Source of the DNA: Bacillota bacterium
GTDB taxonomy: Bacteria > Bacillota > Bacilli > Paenibacillales > NBRC-103111
Length of the DNA: 17,374 bases
Reading direction: 5' to 3'
NCBI GenBank assembly: GCA_023393235.1
Contig: JAEWMH010000053.1
Location: 1 to 17,374 of the forward strand
The position numbers and the translations under genes are program-made. Numbering within the stretch: position 1 is the first letter of the stretch; each line of letters begins with the position of its first letter. The notes under the pieces are model-generated. The model did not search any database. It saw nothing but the letters and a program-made list of their open reading frames with translations, and was not told the DNA's origin. This document shows, in pieces, positions 1 to 6,784 of this stretch.

Positions 1-44
1 GGAATAACGGAATAACGGAATAACGGAATAACGGAATAACGGAA
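1..44. repeat. Tandem octamer repeat (GGAATAAC x5)
   Basis: Five perfect copies of GGAATAAC fill positions 1-40 and a partial copy follows. The array is cut by the window start, so the true copy number is unknown. The last copy is the left arm of the first hairpin of the following cluster, which suggests the array grew by slippage from that hairpin arm (inference). Confidence 0.9.
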
Positions 45-456
45 GGAAACTTCCGTTATTGGCTCTCCGCAGCGGTGCAGGGAGGGGATAGCGGAAAGAG
101 TTTTCCGCTATCCTGCCTCTACCTCCAGCTAACACGGGCAGTCTGCCGAATTAGCGGAAAATGACTTCCGCTAATCCATCCGTTAGCAGCCCTGCGCAGC
201 CGTTAGCGGAAAAGAGCTTCCGCTATTCCGCGGCGGGTTTGCAGCCCGGACTGCGGCGCACGTTTAGCGGAGGTCTAATGTCCGCTATTTGGCCTGTGCA
301 GCTTTTTTTCAGCCGATAACGGCAGCTTGGTTTCCGCTATGTAACCCCTGCAGGTAGGCGCAGTGGCAGAAAAAGAGGAATAACGGAAGATTGCCTTCCG
401 TTATTCCTCTTTGCGGTCTACAGCACAGATAATAGCGGACAACTGCCTTCCCCTAT
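35..456. repeat. Cluster of eight TARCGGAA/TTCCGYTA hairpins
   Basis: Eight inverted repeats with the same core follow one another at 51-64 bp spacing: 35-60 (11-bp perfect stem, GAAA loop), 86-113 (12-bp perfect stem, 4-nt loop), 150-175 (10 bp), 204-225 (8 bp), 265-287 (7 bp), 316-340 (one mismatch), 372-412 (18 bp perfect) and about 432-456 (decayed). The stems share TAGCGGAA or TAACGGAA on one arm and the complement on the other; loops and spacers are unrelated. No open reading frame with coding character lies in 1-624. The cluster is downstream of the minus-strand glycosidase, so one or more hairpins may also act as 3' processing or termination structures. From 457 to 624 I see nothing beyond a weak 7-bp inverted repeat (488-494 with 530-536). 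Confidence 0.85.
372..412. repeat. Perfect 18-bp inverted repeat
   Basis: This is the strongest hairpin of the cluster: an 18-bp perfect stem with a 5-nt loop (390-394). The arms begin AAAGAGGAA and end TTCCTCTTT. It ends in a short T-run, so it could act as an intrinsic terminator on either strand, but no gene ends beside it; the nearest coding end is the minus-strand stop at 625. Confidence 0.85.
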
Positions 457-624
457 CATCGTCTGTCCGTCCACCCGATTCCTCCCGACTGGCGCTTTGA
501 TTACCACTAGTTAGTTAAACCCGCTCATCCGCCAGTGCGAGGTCATCCCAGCCTTCCATCTCAACGGTCAGCCTCCGGGTATAAGGAGTCAGTTAAACTC
601 TGCGGCTTCAGCCTTCACTCCCCC

Positions 625-1938
625 TCAGGACTCCGGCTGCAGCTTCACCAGCTTGCTGCCGTGAGGCGGCAGCGTAAACCACAGCCCATCCTCCACCTGG
701 CCCAGGCTGCGCCGTGCCCACAAGTCCCGGGCCTCCCGCGTCCCGGGGGCCAGACCCAGCTCCGCCAGCTCTGCGCCTACCTCAGCCGGCGTATCCCCCA
801 GATTGAACAGCGCCACATACACACCGCCGTCTGGAGCAATCGAGGTCCACACCGTCCTCTCCCCCCGCCGGTATAGAGGCCGGGCATCCCGGCCGTCCCG
901 GTGGACCGCCAACACCTCCTCGTTGGTTAACAACGACAAGGTCCACGCGTCATTGTCCCGCAGCTCGCCTCCGAACATCAGGGGGGAGCGGAAGAGGCTC
1001 CACAGGGTCATCATCGTCTGCTGCTCCTCCGGGGTAAACCGGGTTTGGCGATTGCTGGCGCCGCCGTCCACAGAGCGCAGCCCGATGTGGCCCAGGGGCA
1101 GCATGTCGCAGTCCGGCCAGGAGCCGCTGCCCACGAAGGGGTACCACTGCTCGCAGCGTCCGAACATATCTTTCAAAAGCGTCCACACATCCCAAAAATC
1201 GTCGGTCATCCGCCACATATTGGCGTTGCCCGCCAGCAAGCCGCCATATTCCAGAGGAGCCGCTCCCGGCGACAGGCTCAGCACCATAGGGCGCCCGCAG
1301 CGGTCAATGGCTGTGCGGATCATTTCAATTTCCCGGTGGTGGATGTGGTACAGGCGGGAGGCAGCAATATCATCCACCTTCACAAAATCCACCTCCCACT
1401 CCGCATAAAGCCGGAACAGGGAATCGTAATAAGCCTGCGCCCCCTCCGAATCGGGATTCACCCCATACATATCTGAGTTCCAGGGGCAGATATTGTTGGA
1501 GGCGATCTCCCGTGCCCGGCGCTCCGTGCCCAGAATCGGAGTATTGGCGTGTACAGCCTGCCGGGGGATGCCTCTCATGATATGGATGCCGAACCGAAGG
1601 CCCAAACCATGAATCATATCCGCCAGCGGCTTAAAGCCCTTGCCTCCTGCCGAGGAGGGAAACCGGTTGACTGCGGGAACCAAACGGGAATATTCGTCCA
1701 TTTCCAACGTGACAAAGGGCCGGTAAGAGGAGGAGAGGGCACCCGGCTCATACCACTGGATATCCACCACCACGTATTCCCAGCCGAAGGGTCTAAGATG
1801 CTCCGCCATATACCGGGCATTGCCCAGCACCTCCTCCTCCGTAACGCTGGCCCCGTAACAATCCCAGCTGTTCCAGCCCATTGAGGGCGTTGCTGCATAT
1901 TGCTTATGTGCCGCCTTGTGTACACCTGTATCGGACAT
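625..1938 (-). CDS. Alpha-galactosidase-like glycoside hydrolase, family GH27
   Basis: A predicted cytoplasmic retaining glycosidase of 437 aa, probably releasing terminal alpha-galactose (or a related sugar) from oligosaccharides. The N-terminus carries the GH27 signature MGWNSWDCYG (residues 20-29) and WEYVVVDIQW (53-62). FVKVDD (185-190) matches the nucleophile strand, with D189 in the K-x-D position. WRMTDDFWD (242-250) matches the acid/base region, D247 lying four residues after the conserved Arg. A beta-sandwich C-terminus follows from about residue 345. No signal peptide is visible. I start at the ATG at 1938, which has AAAGGAGA at a suitable distance; an upstream in-frame TTG would put that ribosome site inside the gene. 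It follows an AraC-family regulator on the same strand, probably its activator. Substrate within GH27 is uncertain, since the family also holds N-acetylgalactosaminidases and arabinopyranosidases. Confidence 0.85.
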   Translation of the reverse strand: MSDTGVHKAAHKQYAATPSMGWNSWDCYGASVTEEEVLGNARYMAEHLRPFGWEYVVVDIQWYEPGALSSSYRPFVTLEMDEYSRLVPAVNRFPSSAGGKGFKPLADMIHGLGLRFGIHIMRGIPRQAVHANTPILGTERRAREIASNNICPWNSDMYGVNPDSEGAQAYYDSLFRLYAEWEVDFVKVDDIAASRLYHIHHREIEMIRTAIDRCGRPMVLSLSPGAAPLEYGGLLAGNANMWRMTDDFWDVWTLLKDMFGRCEQWYPFVGSGSWPDCDMLPLGHIGLRSVDGGASNRQTRFTPEEQQTMMTLWSLFRSPLMFGGELRDNDAWTLSLLTNEEVLAVHRDGRDARPLYRRGERTVWTSIAPDGGVYVALFNLGDTPAEVGAELAELGLAPGTREARDLWARRSLGQVEDGLWFTLPPHGSKLVKLQPES

Positions 1939-2050
1939 ATTCCTTATCTCCTTTTTAGTCAACTTTGTGGCCTTATACAGGTATCATAGGCAATGTCCGG
2001 CCCAAGGTCTACGACAATTAATTGCCCCTGGTTGTAAAATATTGCTCTCC

Positions 2051-2213
2051 AGGATGTGTCTGAAAACTCGCTTGAGGGCAGCTTTCACCGCCTTTTCGTC
2101 CCTTGCATCGTCACTTCCGCTTGACGTACCCCCGGTACGCCTTCACGAAAGTTCCTTGCCATGAACGAAAATTCATTGAAATCTGCTCCCCTCGGAGCTT
2201 TCAAACACATCCT
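2051..2213. mobile_element. 163-bp gapless imperfect palindrome, MITE/REP-like
   Basis: The two 80-bp arms pair in one register around a 3-nt centre (2131-2133). By hand count 52 of 80 positions are Watson-Crick pairs, concentrated at the ends (AGGATGTGT with ACACATCCT; 17 of the outer 20 pair) and at the centre (CGTACC with GGTACG). It encodes no protein. It fills the space between the AraC-family gene and the glycosidase, and its right tip supplies the last two bases (AG) of the AraC gene's TAG stop codon. No clear target-site duplication is seen. It could be a non-autonomous transposon derivative or a large structured 3' UTR element; I cannot tell which without finding other copies. Confidence 0.7.
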
Positions 2214-3090
2214 AGAAGGTGATCCGCTCCATCCCTACCACACTCCGGTGCTGGCGGAGCTCTCCGGGTGTGAAGCCCACCCATTTGTGAAACACCTTAA
2301 TGAAATAGCTGCTGCCGGCATAACCCACCTTTTTGGCCACCTCATCCATGGTCAGCTCCGTTTCCCGCAAAAGGGCAACTGCCTGCCTCATCCGCACCTT
2401 GGTGAGAAACTCCAGAGGGGTCACGCCCGTATGCCGCTTGAACAGCCGGATAAAATGATACTTGGACAGCCCCGCCATCTCGGCCAACTGCTCCACACCG
2501 GCAATGCGTGCCGCATTGGCCTCCATCTCCTTCACCGCCAATACTACACCTGCAGGCCAGTTTTCCTGCCGGGTTCCCCCTCCCGAAGCGTAACGGAGAA
2601 GCTCCATCATAAACCGGTAGACCAACGCCGAGGCGGTATACCCATCCCCGATCTGGTTGTACAGTCCTGAACGGACCATATCCTCCAGCACCAGAAGCAG
2701 CGGGCTTTCAGCGGGGACAGCACATACGGGAGATAATTTCCGGCAGGCCTGCTCCCAATGCTTTTCCAGGCCCCATGGGCGGAACAGAATGAAGCAGAAC
2801 TCCCAGTACGGGCTGGATTCGGGCAAAAAATACCGGTGTTGGCCAGGGATATCCACAAGAAAGGCCTCTCCTGGCCCCACGGTCCTGACGCTGCCGCCAA
2901 TATCGATGCAGCCGGAGCCGGATACGGTATATTGGAACAGGCACAAGGGGCCGTCGATCCGGGTCAGCCCGTCCCACTGGTAGCCGGTAGAGGTAACCTG
3001 ATCGTAGCCCAAGGCGAATAGCTGGAACAGCTCCGTCCGGCTGGATGTTTCCCCGAAGCGGAAGCCGACCGTTTGGCAAGGGAGCTTCAC
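2212..3090 (-). CDS. AraC/XylS-family transcriptional regulator
   Basis: A predicted one-component sugar-responsive regulator of 292 aa. Residues about 45-90 (from GPLCLFQYTVSGSG on) form a cupin-like ligand-binding domain. Residues about 185-285 form the double helix-turn-helix: VEQLAEMAGLSKYHFIRLFK (199-218) is the first recognition unit and MDEVAKKVGYAGSSYFIKVF (248-267) the second. The start is GTG at 3090 with AGGAGGGG six nt upstream. A TATAAT hexamer on the minus strand at 3134-3129 is a plausible -10, without a good -35. It lies upstream of and co-directional with the GH27 gene and is the likely regulator of it (inference from position). The stop codon overlaps the tip of the 163-bp palindrome, so the original C-terminus may have been trimmed or extended by a residue or two. 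Confidence 0.9.
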   Translation of the reverse strand: MKLPCQTVGFRFGETSSRTELFQLFALGYDQVTSTGYQWDGLTRIDGPLCLFQYTVSGSGCIDIGGSVRTVGPGEAFLVDIPGQHRYFLPESSPYWEFCFILFRPWGLEKHWEQACRKLSPVCAVPAESPLLLVLEDMVRSGLYNQIGDGYTASALVYRFMMELLRYASGGGTRQENWPAGVVLAVKEMEANAARIAGVEQLAEMAGLSKYHFIRLFKRHTGVTPLEFLTKVRMRQAVALLRETELTMDEVAKKVGYAGSSYFIKVFHKWVGFTPGELRQHRSVVGMERITF

Positions 3091-3282
3091 GGAATACCCC
3101 TCCTATTGGTTACATAAGAACTCTTTTTATTATAACCGTTTGGCTGCATCCGGAGTGGGATCAGATGGTCAGTCACACTTTTATATGCAAATTTTATTGA
3201 TACATAATTATATTTTATCAGACAAGAAAAAACTCGAAAAAAGTTCCATCACGCAAAATGTCAGAAAACATCACATACCCGA

Positions 3283-3316
3283 TTGACGCTCTACCTCCGG
3301 GGTGGTACCTTAATAC
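3283..3316 (+). promoter_or_regulatory. Possible promoter with dyad in an over-long spacer
   Basis: TTGACG at 3283-3288 is separated from TTAATA/TAATAC (3310-3316) by 21-22 bp. The spacer holds an imperfect dyad, TACC(TCCGGGGT)GGTA at 3292-3307. Over-long spacers with a central dyad are typical of promoters twisted into register by MerR-family activators, but no MerR gene is present here. The remaining 3091-3282 is an AT-rich divergent spacer. It holds a possible -10 for the AraC gene (3129-3134) and nothing else that I recognise. Confidence 0.35.
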
Positions 3317-3367
3317 AGTAATCTTGACCGAGCGAATGATCACCCATGTTCTTAGGAGGCGCACAGC

Positions 3368-4354
3368 ATGACAGGCCAAAGGATTTTATACTTCGATACG
3401 ATGACAGCGGATATGAAGGAGCTTCTCCATTCACGGATGCCGAGAGGGTATGAGCTGGTATTCTGGGACCAGTGCGACGAAGCAGCCAAGGAAAAGGAGC
3501 TGGGCCAGGCCTCCTATCTGATGGCGACGGTATTTCCCGTTACGGCAGCGCTAATCTCCCAAGCCAAGAATGCCAAACATATTCAAAAATGCGGTGTGGG
3601 CCTGGATAATATCGATATGGCGGCCGCTTCGGAAAGAGGAATTTCCGTTTCTAACATACCCGGTTGCAATGCGGTTTGTGTGGCGGAGCTGACCCTGATG
3701 CTCATCCTGTCCCTGTACCGGAAGCTTCCGTATGCCAATACCCGCACTAAGCAGGGAGAATGGCTGACCTGGGCCCTGCGGCCGGATTCCTACGAGATGA
3801 AGGGCAAAACCCACGGTCTCATCGGGATGGGCTATGTAGGCTGGGAAACAGCTGTGCGCTCCAAGGCGATGGGTACCGATATTGTGTATTATGACCAACG
3901 GCCTCTTCCGGAGCAAAAGGAAAAGGAGCTGGGAGCCCGGTTTGTCGGGCTGGAGGAGCTGCTGTCCCAATCGGATATTGTCAGCGTCCACGTTCCGCTG
4001 GTTTCGGGCACACGCCATCTCATTAACCGGCAGCGTCTGCAATTGATGAAGCCCAATGCGGTGCTGATTAACGTGGCCAGAGGCGGAGTTGTGGATGAAA
4101 AGGCCCTGTACGAGGCATTGGTGGCAGGCGAAATCAAAGGTGCGGGACTGGATGTTTGGGAACAGGAGCCTGTTCCGGCAGACCATCCGCTGCTGCAATT
4201 GGAGCAGGTGATTGCCACTCCGCATATCGGCGGGGGCACACGGGATACGCTGATCCACGTATACACCCAGGCTTTTGCCAATATTGAACGGGTTGAACAG
4301 GGGCTGGAGCCGATGTTCGTAAGCAACAGCTACCGGCATATGACAGTTGGTTGA
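3368..4354 (+). CDS. D-isomer-specific 2-hydroxyacid dehydrogenase (PGDH-like, no ACT domain)
   Basis: A 328-aa NAD(P)-dependent oxidoreductase of the D-2-hydroxyacid dehydrogenase family, which interconverts 2-keto acids and D-2-hydroxy acids in the cytoplasm. The Rossmann glycine motif GLIGMGYVG is at 150-158. The catalytic trio is complete: R238 in NVARGG, E267 in QEPVP and H286 in PHIGGGT. KCGVGLDNID (74-83) and NIPGCNAVCVAELTLMLIL (96-114) are typical of the phosphoglycerate dehydrogenase-like branch. At 328 aa it lacks the C-terminal regulatory domains of full SerA, so glyoxylate/hydroxypyruvate reductase or a sugar-acid role is as likely as serine synthesis. ATG at 3368 has AGGAGG at 3354-3359. 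It is a single-gene unit ending in a strong terminator, surrounded by sugar-use genes. Confidence 0.9.
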   Translation: MTGQRILYFDTMTADMKELLHSRMPRGYELVFWDQCDEAAKEKELGQASYLMATVFPVTAALISQAKNAKHIQKCGVGLDNIDMAAASERGISVSNIPGCNAVCVAELTLMLILSLYRKLPYANTRTKQGEWLTWALRPDSYEMKGKTHGLIGMGYVGWETAVRSKAMGTDIVYYDQRPLPEQKEKELGARFVGLEELLSQSDIVSVHVPLVSGTRHLINRQRLQLMKPNAVLINVARGGVVDEKALYEALVAGEIKGAGLDVWEQEPVPADHPLLQLEQVIATPHIGGGTRDTLIHVYTQAFANIERVEQGLEPMFVSNSYRHMTVG

Positions 4355-4397
4355 AAATGAGTCGCTTATACAGCGGTGTACTGCTGCTTCAAAGAAA

Positions 4398-4430
4398 GCT
4401 GGCCGGACAAATATCCGGCCGGCTTTTTTT
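4398..4430 (+). terminator. Rho-independent terminator of the dehydrogenase gene
   Basis: A GC-rich stem GCTGGCCGGA / TCCGGCCGGC (4398-4407 with 4414-4423, one G-T pair) with a 6-nt loop is followed by seven T residues. It lies 44 nt after the stop codon. Confidence 0.92.
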
Positions 4431-4452
4431 AGGTTCCGGCGATTTTTCCGTA

Positions 4453-4482
4453 TTGACTCCGCTATACACACAACAGTAGAAT
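4453..4482 (+). promoter_or_regulatory. Predicted sigmaA promoter of the LacI-family gene
   Basis: TTGACT (4453-4458) and TAGAAT (4477-4482) are separated by 18 bp. The predicted transcription start, near 4489, lies just before the operator at 4499-4514, so bound repressor would block initiation or early elongation. Confidence 0.55.
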
Positions 4483-4498
4483 GAATGTAATACTGGAT

Positions 4499-4514
4499 AC
4501 GTAATCGTTTACGT
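4499..4514 (+). promoter_or_regulatory. LacI-family operator, autoregulatory
   Basis: ACGTAATCGTTTACGT is a 16-bp dyad with 7 of 8 pairs matching and the central CG step expected of LacI-family operators. It lies between the predicted promoter and the regulator's ribosome binding site. The same core recurs before the sugar kinase gene at 5681-5692. Confidence 0.75.
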
Positions 4515-4530
4515 GAAAAAGGGGAGCCTT

Positions 4531-5538
4531 ATGCCCAATATTAAGGATGTGGCCAAAGCGGCCCAAGTGTCCACCGCTACAGTCTCGCATGTGATAAACG
4601 GCACCCGTTTTGTCAGCGAGGAAACCCGCCTCCGTGTGCAGGAGGCCATGGCAGAGCTGCATTATACCCCCAACTTCGTCGCCCGGAATTTGCGCAGCAA
4701 AAAATCCGGGATTATCGGGCTTTTGGTGCCGATGCTGCCGGGGGATTCCTCCAATTATTTTTTTATGTCCGTGGCCCAGGGGATTGAAAGCGTCCTGATG
4801 GAGAACGGATACAATCTGGTTCTGGGGAATACCAAGGAAAGTGTGCAGGTGGAAAAGGAGCAGCTCCGCCTCTTCCTGGCGCAGCAGATTGACGGGTTGA
4901 TTCTGGCCCCGGCTCCCGGGGACCATACCTTCGTGGACGGAACCGTAGGCCATGCAATTCCTGTGGTCTGTGTGGACCGCCGTCCCGAAGGCCTCAGCGG
5001 GGATTGTGTGCTGGCGGATGGCATGGGTGGAGCCTTGGAGGCTACCCGGCTGTTGATTAGGCAGGGCCACCGCAGGATCGGCTTTCTGTCGCCGGTGCCG
5101 GGCATCTCCTCCACGGAGGAACGGCTCCAGGGTTACCGGCAGGGGCTGGAGGAGGCGGGTTTACCCTTCCTCCCGGAGCTGGCGGCTGCTCTTTCACCCG
5201 GAGAGAACGGCTTCGACAGCGGTTATCGTCTGGCGCGTCGGCTTTATGAGGAAGGTGGCGTTACGGCGCTGTTCGCAGGGGATAACCAGATGGCCATGGG
5301 GGCCTTGTGCTTTTTCCAGGAGGCGGGAGTCTCTCTTCCGGGCAAAATGGCCTTGGTGGGGTTCGACGATTATGACTGGTCGCGGATTACCACGCCTGCC
5401 CTGACGGTGGTGAAGCAGCCAGCCTTTGAGCTGGGCCAAGCAGCGGCGCGGATGGCGCTGGACCGGATCATGCAGCCTGACAAAGAACCGGAGCTGGTAC
5501 GCCTGCCCACCCGTCTGGTGCTGCGGGCTTCGGTGTAG
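4531..5538 (+). CDS. LacI/GalR-family transcriptional regulator
   Basis: A 335-aa repressor-type DNA-binding protein. The N-terminal helix-turn-helix and hinge are textbook: NIKDVAKAAQVSTATVSHVI (3-22), then TPNFVARNLRSKKSG (46-60), followed by the periplasmic-binding-protein-like effector domain to the C-terminus. I choose ATG at 4531 because AAGGGGAG lies just upstream. An in-frame GTG at 4513 would overlap the operator and place that ribosome site inside the gene. It precedes the PfkB kinase gene by 177 bp, and both carry the same operator, so it most likely represses itself and the kinase. The inducer is unknown; the kinase's substrate or a phosphorylated derivative is the obvious candidate (inference). 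Confidence 0.93.
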   Translation: MPNIKDVAKAAQVSTATVSHVINGTRFVSEETRLRVQEAMAELHYTPNFVARNLRSKKSGIIGLLVPMLPGDSSNYFFMSVAQGIESVLMENGYNLVLGNTKESVQVEKEQLRLFLAQQIDGLILAPAPGDHTFVDGTVGHAIPVVCVDRRPEGLSGDCVLADGMGGALEATRLLIRQGHRRIGFLSPVPGISSTEERLQGYRQGLEEAGLPFLPELAAALSPGENGFDSGYRLARRLYEEGGVTALFAGDNQMAMGALCFFQEAGVSLPGKMALVGFDDYDWSRITTPALTVVKQPAFELGQAAARMALDRIMQPDKEPELVRLPTRLVLRASV

Positions 5539-5557
5539 CAAGGGGACTCTGCTCTGG

Positions 5558-5587
5558 CCGCATCAGGCGTTTGACAGCCTCATGCGG
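5558..5587 (+). terminator. Hairpin after the LacI-family gene, possible weak terminator
   Basis: CCGCATCAGGC and GCCTCATGCGG form an 11-bp stem with one mismatch and an 8-nt loop, 19 nt after the stop codon. There is no T-run, so it would be a weak terminator or an RNA-processing stem. The kinase downstream has its own operator, consistent with a partly separate transcript. Confidence 0.4.
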
Positions 5588-5652
5588 ACCAAACCGCGCG
5601 CTGAGAAGGAGACTGACTGGGAGCTGCAGCAGCTGGAACCACCATGTCCGGA

Positions 5653-5692
5653 TAGAATGTAGCCCGGGCAGCATGATGGCGTAATCGATTAC
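5653..5692 (+). promoter_or_regulatory. Kinase-gene control region: -10 candidate and LacI-family operator
   Basis: GTAATCGATTAC at 5681-5692 is a perfect 12-bp palindrome with a central CG. It differs by one base from the operator core before the LacI gene (GTAATCGTTTAC). A TAGAAT hexamer at 5653-5658 sits 22 bp upstream, mirroring the arrangement at the LacI promoter, although no convincing -35 is present. The operator ends 8 bp before the AAGGAGG ribosome site. Confidence 0.7.
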
Positions 5693-5715
5693 CTAATTCT
5701 AAGGAGGAGATGGGG

Positions 5716-6690
5716 ATGTTGGATGCAATCTCTGTAGGCGAGGTACTGATCGATTTTACACCCGCAGGGTCCAATGAATACGGGTTTCAAAGCTTTTCGG
5801 CCAATCCCGGCGGAGCCCCTGCCAATGTGATAGCGGCGTTGGCCAAGTGGGGCCGCAAAAGCGGATTTATCGGAAAGGTGGGGAAGGACACCTTCGGGGA
5901 ATTTCTGCAGCAGGTGCTGGAGCAGGCGGGAGTGGATACCCGGGGGCTGGTGCTTTCGGAGCCATACCGGACTACCCTGGCTTTTGTCCATTTGCAGCCG
6001 GACGGGGACCGCTCCTTCAGCTTTTACCGCAGTCCCGGAGCGGATATGATGCTTACCCCGGAGGAAGTACAGGAAGAACTTGTGGCCGAGGCCGGCCTGC
6101 TTCATTTTGGCTCTGTTTCCCTGACGGATGAACCCTCCGCTTCGGCTACGCTGCATGCGGTCCGGCTGGCCCGGAGCTTGGGCAAGCTGGTGAGCTACGA
6201 CCCGAATCTCCGGCCGGCGCTGTGGAGGAGCCTGGACGAGGCCAAGCTGCGGATTCGGGAGGGTTTGGAACTGGCCCATATCGTCAAGCTTTCCGAGGAA
6301 GAACTGGAATTCCTCACCGGCGAACAGAACCTGGAGGCCGGCACGGAGCAGCTGTACCGGGAGTTTAAGACCCCGGTTATCCTGGTTACCCTTGGGGCGG
6401 ATGGCTCCTTCTTCCGGCTAGGTGGGGAATGCCGACGGGTGCCCGGCCGCGCCGTCCAAGCGGTGGACACCACAGGTGCGGGAGACTGCTATCTGGCCGG
6501 CTTTTTGCTCAAGTTAATGGAATGGGGAGGGCCGGTAGAGCAGTTGGACGCAGATGCGGCCCAGTCCATGGCCGCCTTCGCCAATGCGGCAGGGGCGTTG
6601 ATCACACTCCGCAAGGGAGCCATCCCGGCTATTCCGCAGCTTAATGAAATTGAAGCGTTCCTGGAGGAGCAGTCCGGCGAAGAAGTCTGA
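5716..6690 (+). CDS. PfkB-family carbohydrate kinase, fructokinase-like
   Basis: A 324-aa cytoplasmic ribokinase/PfkB-family kinase that phosphorylates a sugar with ATP. The substrate-binding N-terminus has VGEVLIDF (7-14) and NPGGAPANVIAALAKWG (30-46). The anion-hole and catalytic-base motif DTTGAGD is at 251-257, with D257 the base. The FYRSPGAD stretch and the overall pattern resemble bacterial fructokinases more than ribokinases, but 2-keto-3-deoxygluconate kinases are close relatives and cannot be excluded. I start at ATG 5716, 7 nt after AAGGAGGA; the ATG at 5710 is too close to the ribosome site. It is preceded by a LacI-family operator identical in core to that of the upstream regulator. 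No sucrose hydrolase or PTS gene accompanies it in the window. Confidence 0.9.
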   Translation: MLDAISVGEVLIDFTPAGSNEYGFQSFSANPGGAPANVIAALAKWGRKSGFIGKVGKDTFGEFLQQVLEQAGVDTRGLVLSEPYRTTLAFVHLQPDGDRSFSFYRSPGADMMLTPEEVQEELVAEAGLLHFGSVSLTDEPSASATLHAVRLARSLGKLVSYDPNLRPALWRSLDEAKLRIREGLELAHIVKLSEEELEFLTGEQNLEAGTEQLYREFKTPVILVTLGADGSFFRLGGECRRVPGRAVQAVDTTGAGDCYLAGFLLKLMEWGGPVEQLDADAAQSMAAFANAAGALITLRKGAIPAIPQLNEIEAFLEEQSGEEV

Positions 6691-6741
6691 TCCGTTGGAT
6701 TCGAATCCGCGGACCTGTACTCGAACTCACAACCCAACCCG

Positions 6742-6784
6742 AACCCTTCACGCCTCCCCATCCGGGAGCTGCGAAGGGTTTTCC
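6742..6784 (+). terminator. Terminator of the kinase gene, overlapping the convergent AraC gene
   Basis: AACCCTTC (6742-6749) pairs with GAAGGGTT (6773-6780), with an inner CTCCC/GGGAG stem (6754-6758 with 6764-6768), followed on the plus strand by a T-rich tail. The stem contains the stop codon (6748-6750) of the convergent regulator, so the last codons of that gene double as termination signal. Confidence 0.7.

Noticed and set aside
35..456. CRISPR-like array (regularly spaced repeats)
   Set aside because: The repeated units differ in length and sequence, each is a hairpin with its own loop, spacing varies from 51 to 64 bp, and no cas gene is nearby.
803..1408. 201-codon plus-strand frame
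   Set aside because: It is wholly antisense to the GH27 gene; its openness follows from the GC-rich codon use of that gene, and no ribosome site precedes it.
2161..2670. 169-codon plus-strand frame beginning in the palindrome
   Set aside because: It lies antisense to the AraC-family gene, starts inside the palindromic element, and has no family resemblance.
3296..3310. T-box leader, suggested by GGGTGGTACC before a dehydrogenase that could be a serine-pathway enzyme
   Set aside because: The conserved sequence is incomplete, there is no terminator with a T-run after it, and no stem I or specifier features could be recognised upstream; the dehydrogenase also lacks SerA regulatory domains.
5426..5662. 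78-codon frame across the end of the LacI gene
   Set aside because: Most of it overlaps the LacI coding sequence in another frame, it has no ribosome site, and the remaining part holds the hairpin and kinase promoter region.
6697..6708. GGATTCGAATCC, which looks like a tRNA T-arm
   Set aside because: The upstream 50-60 bases are the coding end of the sugar kinase and contain no D- or anticodon arm; it is a simple 12-bp palindrome.
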